NCBI GenBank assembly: GCA_946902985.2
Contig: OX336399.1
Span: 159,278,411 to 159,342,410, forward strand
Direction: 5' to 3'
Source: Meconema thalassinum
Lineage: Eukaryota; Arthropoda; Insecta; Orthoptera; Tettigoniidae
Length of the DNA stretch: 64,000 nucleotides
The notes beneath the pieces are model-generated. The model did not search any database and was not told the DNA's origin. It saw nothing but the letters and a program-made list of their open reading frames with translations. Below, in pieces: positions 10,252-21,071 of the stretch (position 1 is its first letter; each line of letters begins with the position of its first letter). A program made the position numbers and the translations under genes.

Positions 10252-11776
10252 ATCCTACTTTCAATTTTTGCAGAAAATGAAAGTAGACTTATGAGATCAA
10301 CACAGGGCGAAAAAAGTGTGTCTGTCTGTCTGTCTGTGTGTGTGTGTGTGTGAGTGTGTGTACTCCGAATGTCTGTCGCCCCTATCAATTCGAACACGGT
10401 GAACGCGAATTGAACGAAATTTGGTACAAAGGTAGCACTAGCAAAGAACACCTCAAGGTCATGTTTTATATCGCCACCATCTTGACGAAAACGTAATGGC
10501 GGCCACACAAATGTTCAAAGCTTAAATCAAATTACGACTAACCTAATCATCCGATCTCTACCAAATTTTGCAACAACATACCTTTATGGGGGGGGAGCAT
10601 CCTTTGACCAAACTAATAGGTCATCAGCCTAATAGTTTGTAGATGGCGGCCATCTTTGTGTGAAAATGGATTCCCCCTATTAATTCGAACACGGTGAAAC
10701 CGATTGGAACGAAATTTGGTACAGAGGTAGTAGTAGCAAAGGGAATCTCAGTGTCATGTTTTATATCGCCGCCATCTTCACGGAAACGTAATGGCGGCCA
10801 CACAAATGTTCAAAGCTTAAATCAAATTACGACTAACCTAATCATCCGATCTCTACCAAATTTTGCAAAAACATACCTTTTTGAGGGGAGCATCCTTTGA
10901 CTAAACTAGTAGGTCATCAGCCTAATAGTTTGCGGATTGCGGCCATCTTTGTGTCAAAATCGATTCCCCCTATTAATTCAAACACGGTGAAACCGAATGG
11001 AACGAAATTTGGTACAGAGGTAGCACTAGCAAAGGGCACCTCAGTGTCATGTTTTATATCGCCGCCATCTTAACTGAAACGTAATGGCGGACACACAAAT
11101 GTTCAAGGCTTAAATCAAATTACGATTAACCAAATCATCCGATCTCTACCAAATTTTGCAACAACATACCTTTATGGAGGAAGCATCCTTTGACCAAACT
11201 AATAGGTCATCAGCCTAATAGTTTGCGGATTGCGGCCATCTTTATGTCAAAATCGATTCCCCCTATTAATTCAAACACGGTGAAACCGAATGGAACGAAA
11301 TTTGGTACAGAGGTAGCACTAGCAAAGGGCACCTCAGTGTCATGTTTTATATCGCCGCCATCTTGACGGAAACGGAATGACGGCCATCCAAATGTTAAAA
11401 GCTTAAATCAAATTACGACCATCCTAATAATTTGATCTCTACCAGATTTTGCAACAATATGCCTTTTTGTGGAAAGCATCTTATGGCTGACTACAAGGTC
11501 ATCAGCCCAATAATTTGCAAATAGCGACCTTGTATGTGTGCAAATCCATTCCCCATATCAATTCAAACACGATGAAACCAAATTGAATGATTTTTTACAG
11601 AGGTAGCACTAGCAAAGGGCACCTCATATTCATGTTTAATATCCCTATAGCACGTTGTATTTCAACAAGCTACTACAACCAACATACAATTATACTCCTT
11701 GAAAAGGACAAAGATTTATAACAATACCCATGCATTTAGGAGAAAGTAGGCTATATGTTCTTTACTGAACATCTTG
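10252..11776 (+). mobile_element. Helentron-like element E1 with ~294-bp tandem core
   Basis: The left end has a hairpin (CTACTTTCA ... TGAAAGTAG) followed by ACTTATGAGATC and a TGTCTG/TGTG microsatellite. The right end reads GTAGGCTATATGTTC followed by a small hairpin (GTTCTTTACTGAAC). E2 and E3 share both ends. The core is four to five tandem units starting near 10386, 10682, 10976, 11267 and 11557, each with TTCGAACACGGTGA-like sequence and ATGGCGGCC. It sits inside a FLYWCH gene copy, giving clean edges with T on both sides and no obvious duplication. A subterminal hairpin, tandem core and T/T insertion resemble Helentron-associated elements; the superfamily is inferred. Confidence 0.55.
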
Positions 11777-11779
11777 TTT

Positions 11780-11935
11780 TACTTTTCATATCACCTCGAC
11801 ATTTTGTTGACCTCTGTTATGAACATCGCCAGAATATTATTCCTTTTACATTTTGTCGTTTATAGTTATAAGAGTAGCCTTGATAGAGTGCACGTTGCCT
11901 TCCTTTGTTGGTTGTAGTAAGTTCCATAGTAGTAA
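11780..11935 (-). pseudogene. FLYWCH zinc-finger gene copy 1, 5' part
   Basis: The minus strand reads TTNKGRQRALYQGYSYNY, a short linker, then GIIFWRCS, a stop, and STKCRGDMKSK. The order gY.Y....., W.C, C.g. is the FLYWCH fold (F/Y, Y, W, C, C, H, H) found in many arthropod transposon-associated proteins. The in-frame stop after FWRCS and the adjacent element insertion make it non-functional. Copy 2 at 12235-12891 is its near-duplicate, offset by about 970 bp. Confidence 0.6.
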
Positions 11936-12004
11936 CTGACCTGTCTATATGATGTTCACACTACAATGGTTACAACTGTCTTGATAATAAAGTGACTTAC
12001 CATA

Positions 12005-12140
12005 AGCTTTTATATTGGCTTTTGTGTTGGCATATGTGTTAGCTTTTGCGTTGGCTTTTGTGTTGGCTTTTGTATTGGCTTATGTATTGACTTTTGTGTT
12101 GGCTTATATATCGGCTTTGTGTTGGCTTATTTGACAAGTT
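12005..12140 (+). repeat. TTGGCTTTTGT tandem array 1
   Basis: Imperfect 12-bp units (TTGGCTTTTGTG, TTGGCTTATGTA) followed by gacaagttattttgtcaatg. The same array plus flank recurs at 12985, 13370, 13688, 48940 (inverted), 49285 (inverted) and 55150. Confidence 0.8.
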
Positions 12141-12234
12141 ATTTTGTCAATGTATTTAGTGGATTTTTATTGGTCTTGGAAAGTATCTCAAAGACTGGGA
12201 ATATGTTTAAGCGGTTACGTGAATTCATTACATA

Positions 12235-12891
12235 ATAATTTTTACACGACGAAGCACATTTTCTATATCCAATAGTTCTTCCTCATATTCAGTATGACCA
12301 GCCTGTCTACAGGCATGCATGTATTGAAGCCGTTGGATTAGCTTACTGGGATTGTTCCAGTAAACAAATTTAACAAATGATTTTTAGGGGTAAACAGAGC
12401 ATTATCATAATCATCCTCAGAACCTTTATCACTATTAGTATAATCATCATCATTGTAACCAACATTATCCTCAACATCACTAAAACTATTGAATTCCTTT
12501 TCTTTCTTTTCCACAGAGACTCCTTTCATAGTCTGTGTTGACTTTGATAGAGTTGAGGTTTCCTTAGACGTTGACAACTGTCGTAACATGACTTTTTGAG
12601 GATATGATAAGTGCATTTGAGCAAACACTGCACTATCTTGAGCTGCTATGTCGGTTTCTTGAACTTGCTTTTTAGCATTTTCATAATTTTTTGGAAACAA
12701 CAACCGTGGTTTGTTTGGAGCACTACATTGATGAACACTTACACTTAAAACCTTTCCATTTTTACTTTTTAGATTTCCTCGACATGTTGTCGACCTCTCT
12801 CTTGAGCATCGCCAGAATATTATTCCATTCCCATTCTGACGATTATAGTTATAAGAGTAGCCTTGATAGACTTCACGTTGCCTACCCTTGT
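12235..12891 (-). pseudogene. FLYWCH-domain protein of the Polinton-like family, copy 2
   Basis: Reading leftwards: PTNNKGRQREVYQGYSYNYN, then GIIFWRCSRE, TTCRGNLKSK and SVHQCSAPNKP form a FLYWCH-type zinc finger, with the usual H.H end degraded to HQC. The same frame continues into KNYENAKKQVQET and an acidic low-complexity middle (DNVGYNDDDYTNSDKGSED). A frameshift near 12340 leads to a C-terminus KLIQRLQYMHACRQAGHTEY ending near 12235, which resembles the C-terminus (P.eLv.RL..l.as..AGht) of the conserved Polinton protein seen in P4. A stop follows the apparent first Met. Likely a DNA-binding protein in life; now broken. A fusion of a FLYWCH finger to the Polinton protein is possible but unproven. 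Confidence 0.55.
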
Positions 12892-12984
12892 TGTTTGTAG
12901 GAAGTTACATAGTAGTAACTAACCTGTCAGTATGATGTTCTCACTATAAAGGTTACAACTGTTTCAGTGATAATGTGACTTATC

Positions 12985-13190
12985 GTAAGCTCATATATTG
13001 GCTTATGTTTTGGCTTTTGTATTGGCTTATGTGTAGGCCTTTGTCTTGGCTTTTGTATTGGCTTATATATCGGCTTTTATATTGGCTTATGTATTGGCTT
13101 TTGTGTTGGCTTATATATTGGCTTATTTGACAAGTAATTTTTGTCAATGTATTTAGTAGATTTTTATTGGTTTTGGAAAGTATCTCAAAG
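12985..13190 (+). repeat. TTGGCTTTTGT tandem array 2 with conserved flank
   Basis: Second array, followed by tttagtagatttttattgg and ggaaagtatctcaaagactg, which also follow arrays 1, 3 and the copy at 55150. The 11800-12200 and 12760-13190 segments are direct duplicates, including the FLYWCH start. Confidence 0.75.
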
Positions 13191-13324
13191 ACTGGGAATA
13201 TTTAAAGACTTAACCTCAACTCATCTAACATAACCTAACTTAACCTTGACACATGACATGTTCTACAAGTTTAAACTTGCTTTAAGATATGCTATGACGT
13301 CACACATAGCTCACCTAACCTAAT

Positions 13325-13735
13325 GTAGCATATCAGAACCTAACCTAACCTAACCTAACCCCATGTGTTTGCTTTTGTATTGGCTTATGTATTGGCTTTT
13401 GTATTGGCTTTTGTGTTGGCTTTTGTTTTGGCCTATGTATTGGCTTTTGTGTTGGCTTATATATTGACAAGTTATTTTTGTCAATGTATTTAGTTTTTTT
13501 ATTGGTTTTGGAAAGTATCTCAAAGACTGTGAATATTTAAAGACTTAACCTCAACTCATCTAACTTAACCTTGTCACGTGACATGTTCTAAAAGTTTAGA
13601 CTTGCTTTAGGACTGGCTATGACGTCACACATAGCTCTCCTAACTTAATGTAACATATCAAAAACTAACCAAACCTAACCCCATGTGTTGGCTTTTGTAT
13701 TGGCTTATGTATTGGCTTTTGGGTTGGCTTATCTG
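13325..13735 (+). repeat. CCTAA-type telomere-like run plus TTGGCTTTTGT arrays 3 and 4
   Basis: AACCTAACCTAACCTAACC at 13332-13362 is four to five perfect CCTAA units, the complement of the insect telomere motif TTAGG. It leads into arrays at 13370-13465 and 13688-13735 with the shared flank between them. Confidence 0.65.
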
Positions 13736-13779
13736 TTTACTGTAACTCTGCGGTCATTCTCGCAATTTTTTTTCAATCA

Positions 13780-15900
13780 TCACAGTCATGCTTTCACCAA
13801 GCATAAACGAATCACTGCATAAGCCTCTGCAATTCATGATTCACGAAATATCAGTGAATACATTGTCAAGCATGGCCACCGCATAAGCCCCTACAATCCA
13901 TGATTCATCAAATAGTACATTCCTACACATGCATGATACCTTTTACCGACTCAGTGATTTACAATCTTGCACCAGTTGTCAAGTCGAGTCAGGTCAGCAC
14001 ATTCCAATAAACTCAAATAACATCCACGTCCTGTTAGTCTGCTCTCCAGCAAGTTTGTTTTCTATCCGCGTCAACCAACATAAAACCAAGTTCTGTTTGC
14101 TCTTCATCTGATCATATAATTATCATTTGTCATGTAACCGATCATCCTTTACATGTTATAGATCCCCTTTGAGAGTAAAATATCTGAAAAAACGAAACCT
14201 CGCTCTGTCATAAACTGACCCGTCAGAATATTCTAAACGAATCCTCGGCCTGTCTTAAACCGATCCATCAAAATATCATCTGATCATAGAATTATCATTT
14301 GCCGTGTAACCCATCATCGTTTACACGTTAAAGATCCCCTTCGATAGTAAAATATCTGAAAAAACGAACCCTCGCTTTGTCATAAACCGACCCGTCTAAA
14401 TATTGGAAAACGAATCCTCGACCTGTCCTAAACCAACCCGTCGAAAATATCGATTGTTCTATTAGGCACGGTCGTTATAACCCGTAATAGCCTTGTTAAA
14501 AACACACGCCCAGCGGTATCCTCTCTCTCTCTTCAACCACTCATTATGATCATTTAAAGTCTGTTTCCATCATTCTCAAAACTTAAACGTATTAACAACA
14601 TCAAAAAGGGCTTCAAGGCAAGCAATTTGACACGACCCACGTCCAAATACGACCATGCGTTCGGGGGACATCGACTTTGCCAGATCAGTATGCGACGTCA
14701 CCATGAAAGTAGGCTATGAGTCAACATTTTGGAATTTTGGAAAGGGGGCGTCAGTCCGAGTTCATCGATACCTCATTCGTCAAAATCTGATCATGCATTC
14801 GGGAGATATCGGCTTTGCCGGGTTAGTATGTGACGTCGCCAGGAAAGTAGGCTATGGGTCAACACTTTGGAATTTTGGAAAGGGGGTGTCAACCCGATTT
14901 CAACGACCCCTCATTCGTCGAAATCCGACCATGCGTTCGGGAGATATCGGTTTTGCCAGGTTAGTATATGATGTCACCAGGAAAGTAGGCTATGCGTCAA
15001 CATTTTGGAATTTTGGAAAGAGGGTGTCAGCCCGAGTTCAACGACACCTCATTCGTCAAAATCCGATCATGCGTTCGGGAGATATTGGCTTTGCCCCTGA
15101 ATGTATGGCGGGTTAGTATGTGACGTCAACAGGAATGTAGGCTATGCGTCAACATTTTGGGAATTTGGAAAGGGGGTGTCAGCCCGAGTTCAACGACACC
15201 TCATTTGTCAAAATCCGATCATGCGTTCGGGGGATATCGGCTTTGCCCTTGAATGTATGGCGGGTTAGTATGTGACGTCACCAGAAAAGTAGGCTATGAG
15301 TCAACATTATGGAATTTTTGATCACCCCTTGTTGCAAAGTCAACAGGGAAGTAGGCTATGAGTCAACATTTTTGGAACTCTTTGATCACCCCTCGTTGTG
15401 ACGTCACCAGGAAAGTAGGCTATGGATCAACATTTTGAAAGTTTTCGATCTCACCTCGTAGGTGATGCTAGGTTAGGCTAGGTTAGTTAAGCCATGATCG
15501 CCATTTTGGTTAGCTGCCATTTTGGTTAGCCGCCATTTCGGTTAGCGGAAAGTAGGCTATGAGTCAACATTTTGGAATTTTTGATCACCCCTCGTTGTGA
15601 CGACACCAGGAAAGTAGGCTATGGGTTAACTTTTTGATCACACCTCGTAGGTGACGTCACCAGGAGAGTAGGCTATGGATTAACACTTTGGAACTTTTTA
15701 ATCACACCTCGTAGGTGAGGTTAGGTTAGTTACGCTATAGTCGTCATCTTGTGCGACGTCATGGTCGTGTGACGTCATGGTGACATCATGGTCGCCATCT
15801 TGTGTGACGTCATGTGACGTCTTGGACGCCGTCTTGAATGACGTCATGGTGGCGTCGTGGCCGCCATCTTGCGCGCGAAATTCAAAAACTGCTGACGGGG
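13780..15900 (+). repeat. Polinton-like terminal repeat of P2, right end
   Basis: Inner to outer: subterminal block (tcatgattcac, cataagcc, 13790-13930) shared inverted with 48730-48850; ccagttgtcaagtcgagtc; inner units (14100-14470) with GATCCCCTT and GACCTGTCCTAAACC; middle section (14480-14660); then many ~65- to 175-bp outer units (14655-15730) with AGGCTATGGGTCAACA, CATTCGGGAGATATCGG and GTGACGTCACCAGGAAAGTA; finally TGACGTCATGG runs and CGCCATCTTGCGCGCG (15740-15890). The open frame 14655-15116 is a shadow of these units. Confidence 0.8.
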
Positions 15901-16621
15901 TGCTCTAGAACTCTTACTGCCCCCCTACTAACACCTATCGTTTAACGTCTTCATACTATATTTAAGCATATAAACATTATGCTATAAACACATCAAACTT
16001 GATAGCAATTATCATATCCGCAATAAGTAATACTGCGGAAACTACGTACCATGTCATGATAAAGAGTAACAGTAACGGATCAAACTTCAATCATCCCAAG
16101 TAATAACAACAAAAACAAATTAATCACAGAAACATTTTCTAAGTTTATGTCGTGTCTTGTGCGAGATTTCGCCTAGTAACTCCGAGATGGTTCATCAGCG
16201 GGCTCTTGTGGTCTATTTGCGGACTACCAAAGGAGTAGAAAACTGCGCGATACCTCAATTCTTATTTAGAACACCTCCGCTACTTTACTGCGACAGCTAA
16301 ACGCTAAAACAGTCTTTCACCTCCCTATAAAGGTTTCCAAAATGATTGTATATTAAATTTCAGGGCCAAGCAATTAAAACTCAGCAACTTTTCTAGGTCT
16401 GCGCCGTGTTTTGTGCGGTTTTTTATAGGCCGTGAAAGGCAAAATACCAACTTTATTGAAATAAATTAGCCCAGTTCTGCAGTAAGATTAATATGAACAC
16501 TAAATAAACTAATGTAACAGTCGTTAGTCTGCGACACATTCGTCTGTGAATTTGGGTTTCTGATCATGGTAAAAAACGACAAAAAGCAGATAAATATTGG
16601 CCAACCGAACTATTCAGTTAA
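15900..16621. other. No recognised feature
   Basis: A/T-rich unique-looking sequence without convincing coding or repeat structure. Confidence 0.3.
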
Positions 16622-18000
16622 CAACAAGAAGTTCCGTGAAGAACTATACATCCTACTTTTCATGCCAATGATTATTCTACAGTATATGAACCTGTCTAGA
16701 ATAATGACGAAATTAAGTTGGTAATATCGAAATATCTAATTAGTTCAAAATATACCTGGTATAATGTAGCCTAATAGAGCACTACAGTTGGCAGCCCTGG
16801 TGACTGAATATATTCTTAGTTCCATCTCTTAAGTTACAGAATACAAAATGTGGTTGAAGTCCAATGGACTTTACATGCGGTTAGACACTGGATCTATCAG
16901 CACGCGTAAAAGCATGTTGCCAACAATACCATGCGTGTGCTGGTCAGAAATAATCTGAAATATTATGATATCTTGTTGTGCCAATTTTGGATGAAATCCA
17001 TTTGTTAGTATAGAAGTTACATGTATTTTAAAATTGGACATATCAGCAGGCATAGAATCATGTTGGCAGCACTGCCTTGTATTAATTACTCCAAATTAAT
17101 CTAGAATGTCAGGTGCTATACGTGTGCAAAGTATAGAGCTGTTGGCTTGCATGCTTTCTGATATATTGATATTAGGGTAAAAAAATATAGACAGCATTTA
17201 TTAACAGTTGGCAGCCGTGATTGCTCTTAACAATACTTATAGTCATATCTGTTATGGTACACATAGCACATACGAAATTTGGTTGAAATCCAACTGATAG
17301 TATAGAAGTTACATGAATTTAAAAATTGGTACTATCAGCAGGCTTATAATCATGTTGGTGGAACTGACGTATATAAGTTACTCCAAATTAATCTAAAATG
17401 TCAGAATATACGTGTGCATAGTTTAAAGCTGTTGGCTTGCATACTTTCTGATATATTGGTATTTGGATAAAAAATAGAGAGGGCAATTATTAACAGTTGG
17501 CAGCCCTGGTGGCTCTTACGAATACGCTCAGTCATATCTGTTTATGTACAGATATTACATACAAAATTTGGTTGAAATCCAATTGATAGTGTAGAAGTTA
17601 TATGCATTTAAACATTGGACATATCAGAAGGCTTAAAATTATTTTGGCAACACTGTCATGGTTGGCCTCCTGGAAGTTAAACTGAAGTAGTATTATCTAT
17701 ATGTGTGCCAATTTTGGAATAGCTCCCATGCATACCTTGCAAGATATCCAACATGGAGCTCAAATTTCTAGTGCGTATTTTCAGCAGTTGGTAGCACTGA
17801 CATCATTTTCAAATATGGACGTGAGATATTCCGGTGCACATCTTTACGCATACTAGATGTTGTTTTGATTGCTGCAGCCGTTTACGAGTTGATAGGGGGT
17901 ACACACACACAGCCAGACAGACAGACAGACACACATTTTCCCGGATCGATCTCATAAGTCTACTTTTTCCTCATTTTTGCAAAATGTGAAAAGTAGGCTA
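16622..18000 (-). mobile_element. Helentron-like element E2 with a different ~290-bp tandem core
   Basis: Its ends match E1 and E3 in inverted orientation: CAAGAAGTTCCGTGAAGAAC at 16625 and GATCTCATAAGTCTACTTT near 17950, with a hairpin ending AAAAGTAGGCT at 18000 and an ACAC/CAGA microsatellite beside it. The core units (about 16850-17700) are ~290 bp with TTTGGTTGAAATCC, CATATCAGCAGGC and AACAGTTGGCAGCCCTG. The core sequence is unrelated to E1 or E3 although the ends are shared. Confidence 0.55.
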
Positions 18001-18239
18001 AAAAACAAATCCATAGAAAGGATGAAAGCATACCGTGCAAAGTATAAAGCACTATAGCCTTGTGAAACAGCGTAAAGATCCAAATACTCACATACAATAA
18101 CGGACACAAAGAGTATAAAATTAAACTCAAAATCACGTTTCGTTTCGGACCCCACAAACTACCTCTATAAATAAAACAGTTCATGTAGGGACTAACATAG
18201 ACTAACATCACTCGGCGTTGACCGTGTTTTATAGCACAT

Positions 18240-18605
18240 ATATAGGTTTTACTCGCTAACCGCTGTAGATACACGCACGGAAAGTGGTAAGCACCTTTCG
18301 GATAGAAAATTACATTTTAAAGCTCGTATATGCCATCAAAAGTTTGCTATTTCTTAGCGTTCTCTTTTTATTTGAAATGGAAATATGAAATTTTGAAACC
18401 AAAGGGTGTAGTGACGTCACAAATGTAGGTTTTACTCGCTAACCGTTGGAGATACACGAAAAGTGATAAGGACCCTTCGGATAGAAAATTAAATTTTAAA
18501 GCTCGTATGTGCCATCAAAAGTTTGCTATTTCTTAGCGTTCTCTTTTTATTTGAAATGGAAATATGAAATTTTGAAACCTAAGGGTGTAGTGACGTCACT
18601 AAAAT
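18240..18605 (+). repeat. Two-unit ~183-bp tandem repeat
   Basis: Units at about 18242 and 18425 are roughly 90% alike by eye, starting TAGGTTTTACTCGCTAACCG and ending GGGTGTAGTGACGTCAC. Confidence 0.8.
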
Positions 18606-18780
18606 GGTCGCCATTTTTAAATAGTGCAAAGTATACAAATAAATAGTAGCCTATGTGTAAACCTGGTAAATCAGCTACATCCATGCAAAATTTCATTTCA
18701 ATCGGACGAGTGGTTCTTGCGTGATTGAGTAACAGGACGACAGACAGGCAGACAAACACCATCTCATTTTTATATATTAG
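18605..18780 (+). repeat. Tail-like fragment ending with CAGACAGGCAGACA and TATATATTAG
   Basis: AAATTTCATTTCAATCGGAC followed by a short CAGACA run and tttttatatattag is the typical 3' end of a common arthropod dispersed repeat; 36660-36845 ends similarly. Confidence 0.4.
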
Positions 18781-18904
18781 TATGATGATGATTTGTGCCG
18801 GTTATTGTATGGATCTTTACGCTATTTCACAATGTTATCCCCCAATGAAACCAATCGAGAGATATCGCTATTCAATGAAATGCAGGTCTACCCCCGTAAC
18901 AATC

Positions 18905-19075
18905 ACCTGAAACCAAAAATGCATGGGACGAAAAAAAACATCAAAATATCATGTTGGTTTCGGACCCTAAAAGACGTGAAAAATATAATAAAAGTATTAA
19001 AAAGAGCTATTTTTTGAAATTTCATTCGAATCAATTTTTATGTCATTCCTGGGACTTAGAAAAAAAAGTCCAGGA
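18905..19075 (+). repeat. Dispersed repeat R-A, copy 1
   Basis: About 165 bp (CACCTGAAACCAAAAATGCA ... GTCATTCCTGGGACTTAG), also at 27490-27655, 28303-28453 and 28765-28856. Confidence 0.8.
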
Positions 19076-19179
19076 CACCTTAAATAAGTTACTAGAAAAC
19101 CAACATGGCCGCCACAATTGGTGTTGCCAACTTACATCATTTAACACCAAAAAGTCAGCACACACATCCATGTAACACG

Positions 19180-19800
19180 TATCGCAAATGATCCAAACTA
19201 AGTAAAGGCCCTTTTACGAAAATATGTTTTACATGATGTTGTGAAGCAGTCCTTGCTCAAGTTAGGGACATCTTGGTCATCAGTCCTCGACAGTAACTCT
19301 TAAGCAGTATTATGGTAGTGAAGTTAACTTAAATTATCTCTTCTAGATTGATTTTAAAGCATCATATAAAATGCATAAGAACAGAAACATTAATACTTAC
19401 TCAATTATTTTCGCCAGGGAGCTAAAGATGAGCATGTTCATTTCTTCTTATAGGCTATATTTTTAAAATTAGTCCAAAACTGCAGACCATTCTGTTTTAA
19501 GATGAGTGTTCAGAGAAGGATTTAGGAGTAGGAGAGAAATATAATAGTAGGGTACATATTAGCTTATTATTTCTTTATTTTTGATAAGTACCGTACTCAT
19601 TTCTTGCATGTATAGGCCTACATATATGAAGGCAGAATTGAGACAAGCTGTTGAAAGCCTGTTGGCAAATCCCTATTGAGATCCAAGAAGATGGTTGATC
19701 CAATGCTTAGGCCTAAAACCATTCGAACTAGTCGTGGATTTTAGGGGCATTAGACTAATGGCAACTCGAAGATTTCGTCTTGGAATGGTAGAAAGCAGCA
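19180..19800. other. No recognised feature
   Basis: No coding signal or clear repeat seen. Confidence 0.3.
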
Positions 19801-20220
19801 GTTGGTTGATTTTGGGGCTTTGTGACATCATGGTCATGTAGATCTGTGTACTTGGGCATGTGGAATTTGTCTGATAACCTGTGTTATTGTGATGGCTGGA
19901 TTAGTGTGTGCATTTATTATTCAGATGAGGATTGTGAACGAGGTGGCCATGGCCTTAATTTAGGAACCATCCCGGCATTTGCCAGGAGTAGAAGCGTGGA
20001 AACCACTTCCAAGATGGCTAAGATAGGAATCGAACCCTCCTTTTCTCAGTTTTGCCTCATGAGGTTGAGTGTACCTTGTTCCATCCCTCAGACCAAAATT
20101 AAAATTTCTTGACAGAGCTGGAAATTGAACCTGGACCAAGTGCCAAAAAATTATAGCCGCACAACGCGAGATGGTTGGTAGAATAGTCTCCTGACCTCTC
20201 ATCAACCGGCACATTAAAAG
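19800..20220 (-). repeat. SINE-like repeat R-B, copy 1, with B-box-like motifs
   Basis: Contains tggggctttgtgacatcatg, ggaatttgtctgataacctg, then GGAATCGAACCCTCC and GAAATTGAACCTGGACC, which read on the minus strand as degenerate tRNA B-boxes (GGTTCRANNCC). The first ~100 bp recurs at 23790-23890. The microsatellite position is only tttattattc here. Confidence 0.55.
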
Positions 20221-20950
20221 CCACTTGTAGAAAATTCAATGAATTCACTGAGAAATTGACGAGTTAAGTACAGGCGTTGAAAGGCAAGCTTTATCGACGG
20301 AGTAATATCTCGAAAATTATAATTATAAGATACCAACGCAAAACAATTATCTGTGGAGAGCTGAGATATTTAAAATGCGGGAGCGGAATATATGAGAGGG
20401 AATTGAACTGAGGCAGCGTTGTCGCGAATGGGTACGTCCTCTACACTTCCACTCATTTCTACATGATCATAATAATAGCATTATCATGACGAATAGAATA
20501 CATAGTGTTATCACTGACCGAGTTCAAGCGCGCCCCGCTGTTGGCCAGCGCTAGTGGTGCAGACCCCCAACGCTACAGTCAACCGCAGTCAGCTGTTCAA
20601 ATATGGGATACGCGCTGGCCTGCGTAAACCTCTTTACGAAGGCTGCGGTTACGCTGATTACATCAAATTTTCAGTGCATATTCTAAAATAAAATATTAGC
20701 CCGCCTTCAACCAAAAATGTTCAAGGCAAAACGGCATACGTAATAGAGGTAACACTTCAGGAGTGATGAACCAAGTAGAATGCTTAAATTAGCCTAAATA
20801 CCTTGTGTAATGATGAATAATAATTATGGAAGTGATGTCCTAATAAATGTTTTCTCCTTCGCTGTCTGTAACCCACCCGCTATGCCCTTTTATAAAACAA
20901 CATATACTGTAGTGAAATTTCAGATTAATTCTGTACCATGTATCACTCTT
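20221..20950. other. No recognised feature
   Basis: No gene or clear repeat seen. Confidence 0.3.
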
Positions 20951-21029
20951 TTTAGCCTATTTTCAATTTTGAAAAAATAGGCTTATGAGATCACCTTTTG
21001 TCCGTGTGTGTGCGTGTGCGTGTGTGTGT

Positions 21030-21071
<42 letters not shown>

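Noticed and set aside
10227..10508. 93-aa frame with HTHTHTHTDRQTD
   Set aside because: Microsatellite translation at the E1 left end.
14655..15116. 153-aa open frame with repeated MRSGDI and YGSTFWNF phrases
   Set aside because: Each phrase is one satellite unit of the terminal repeat. The frame is kept only because unit length happens to preserve it.
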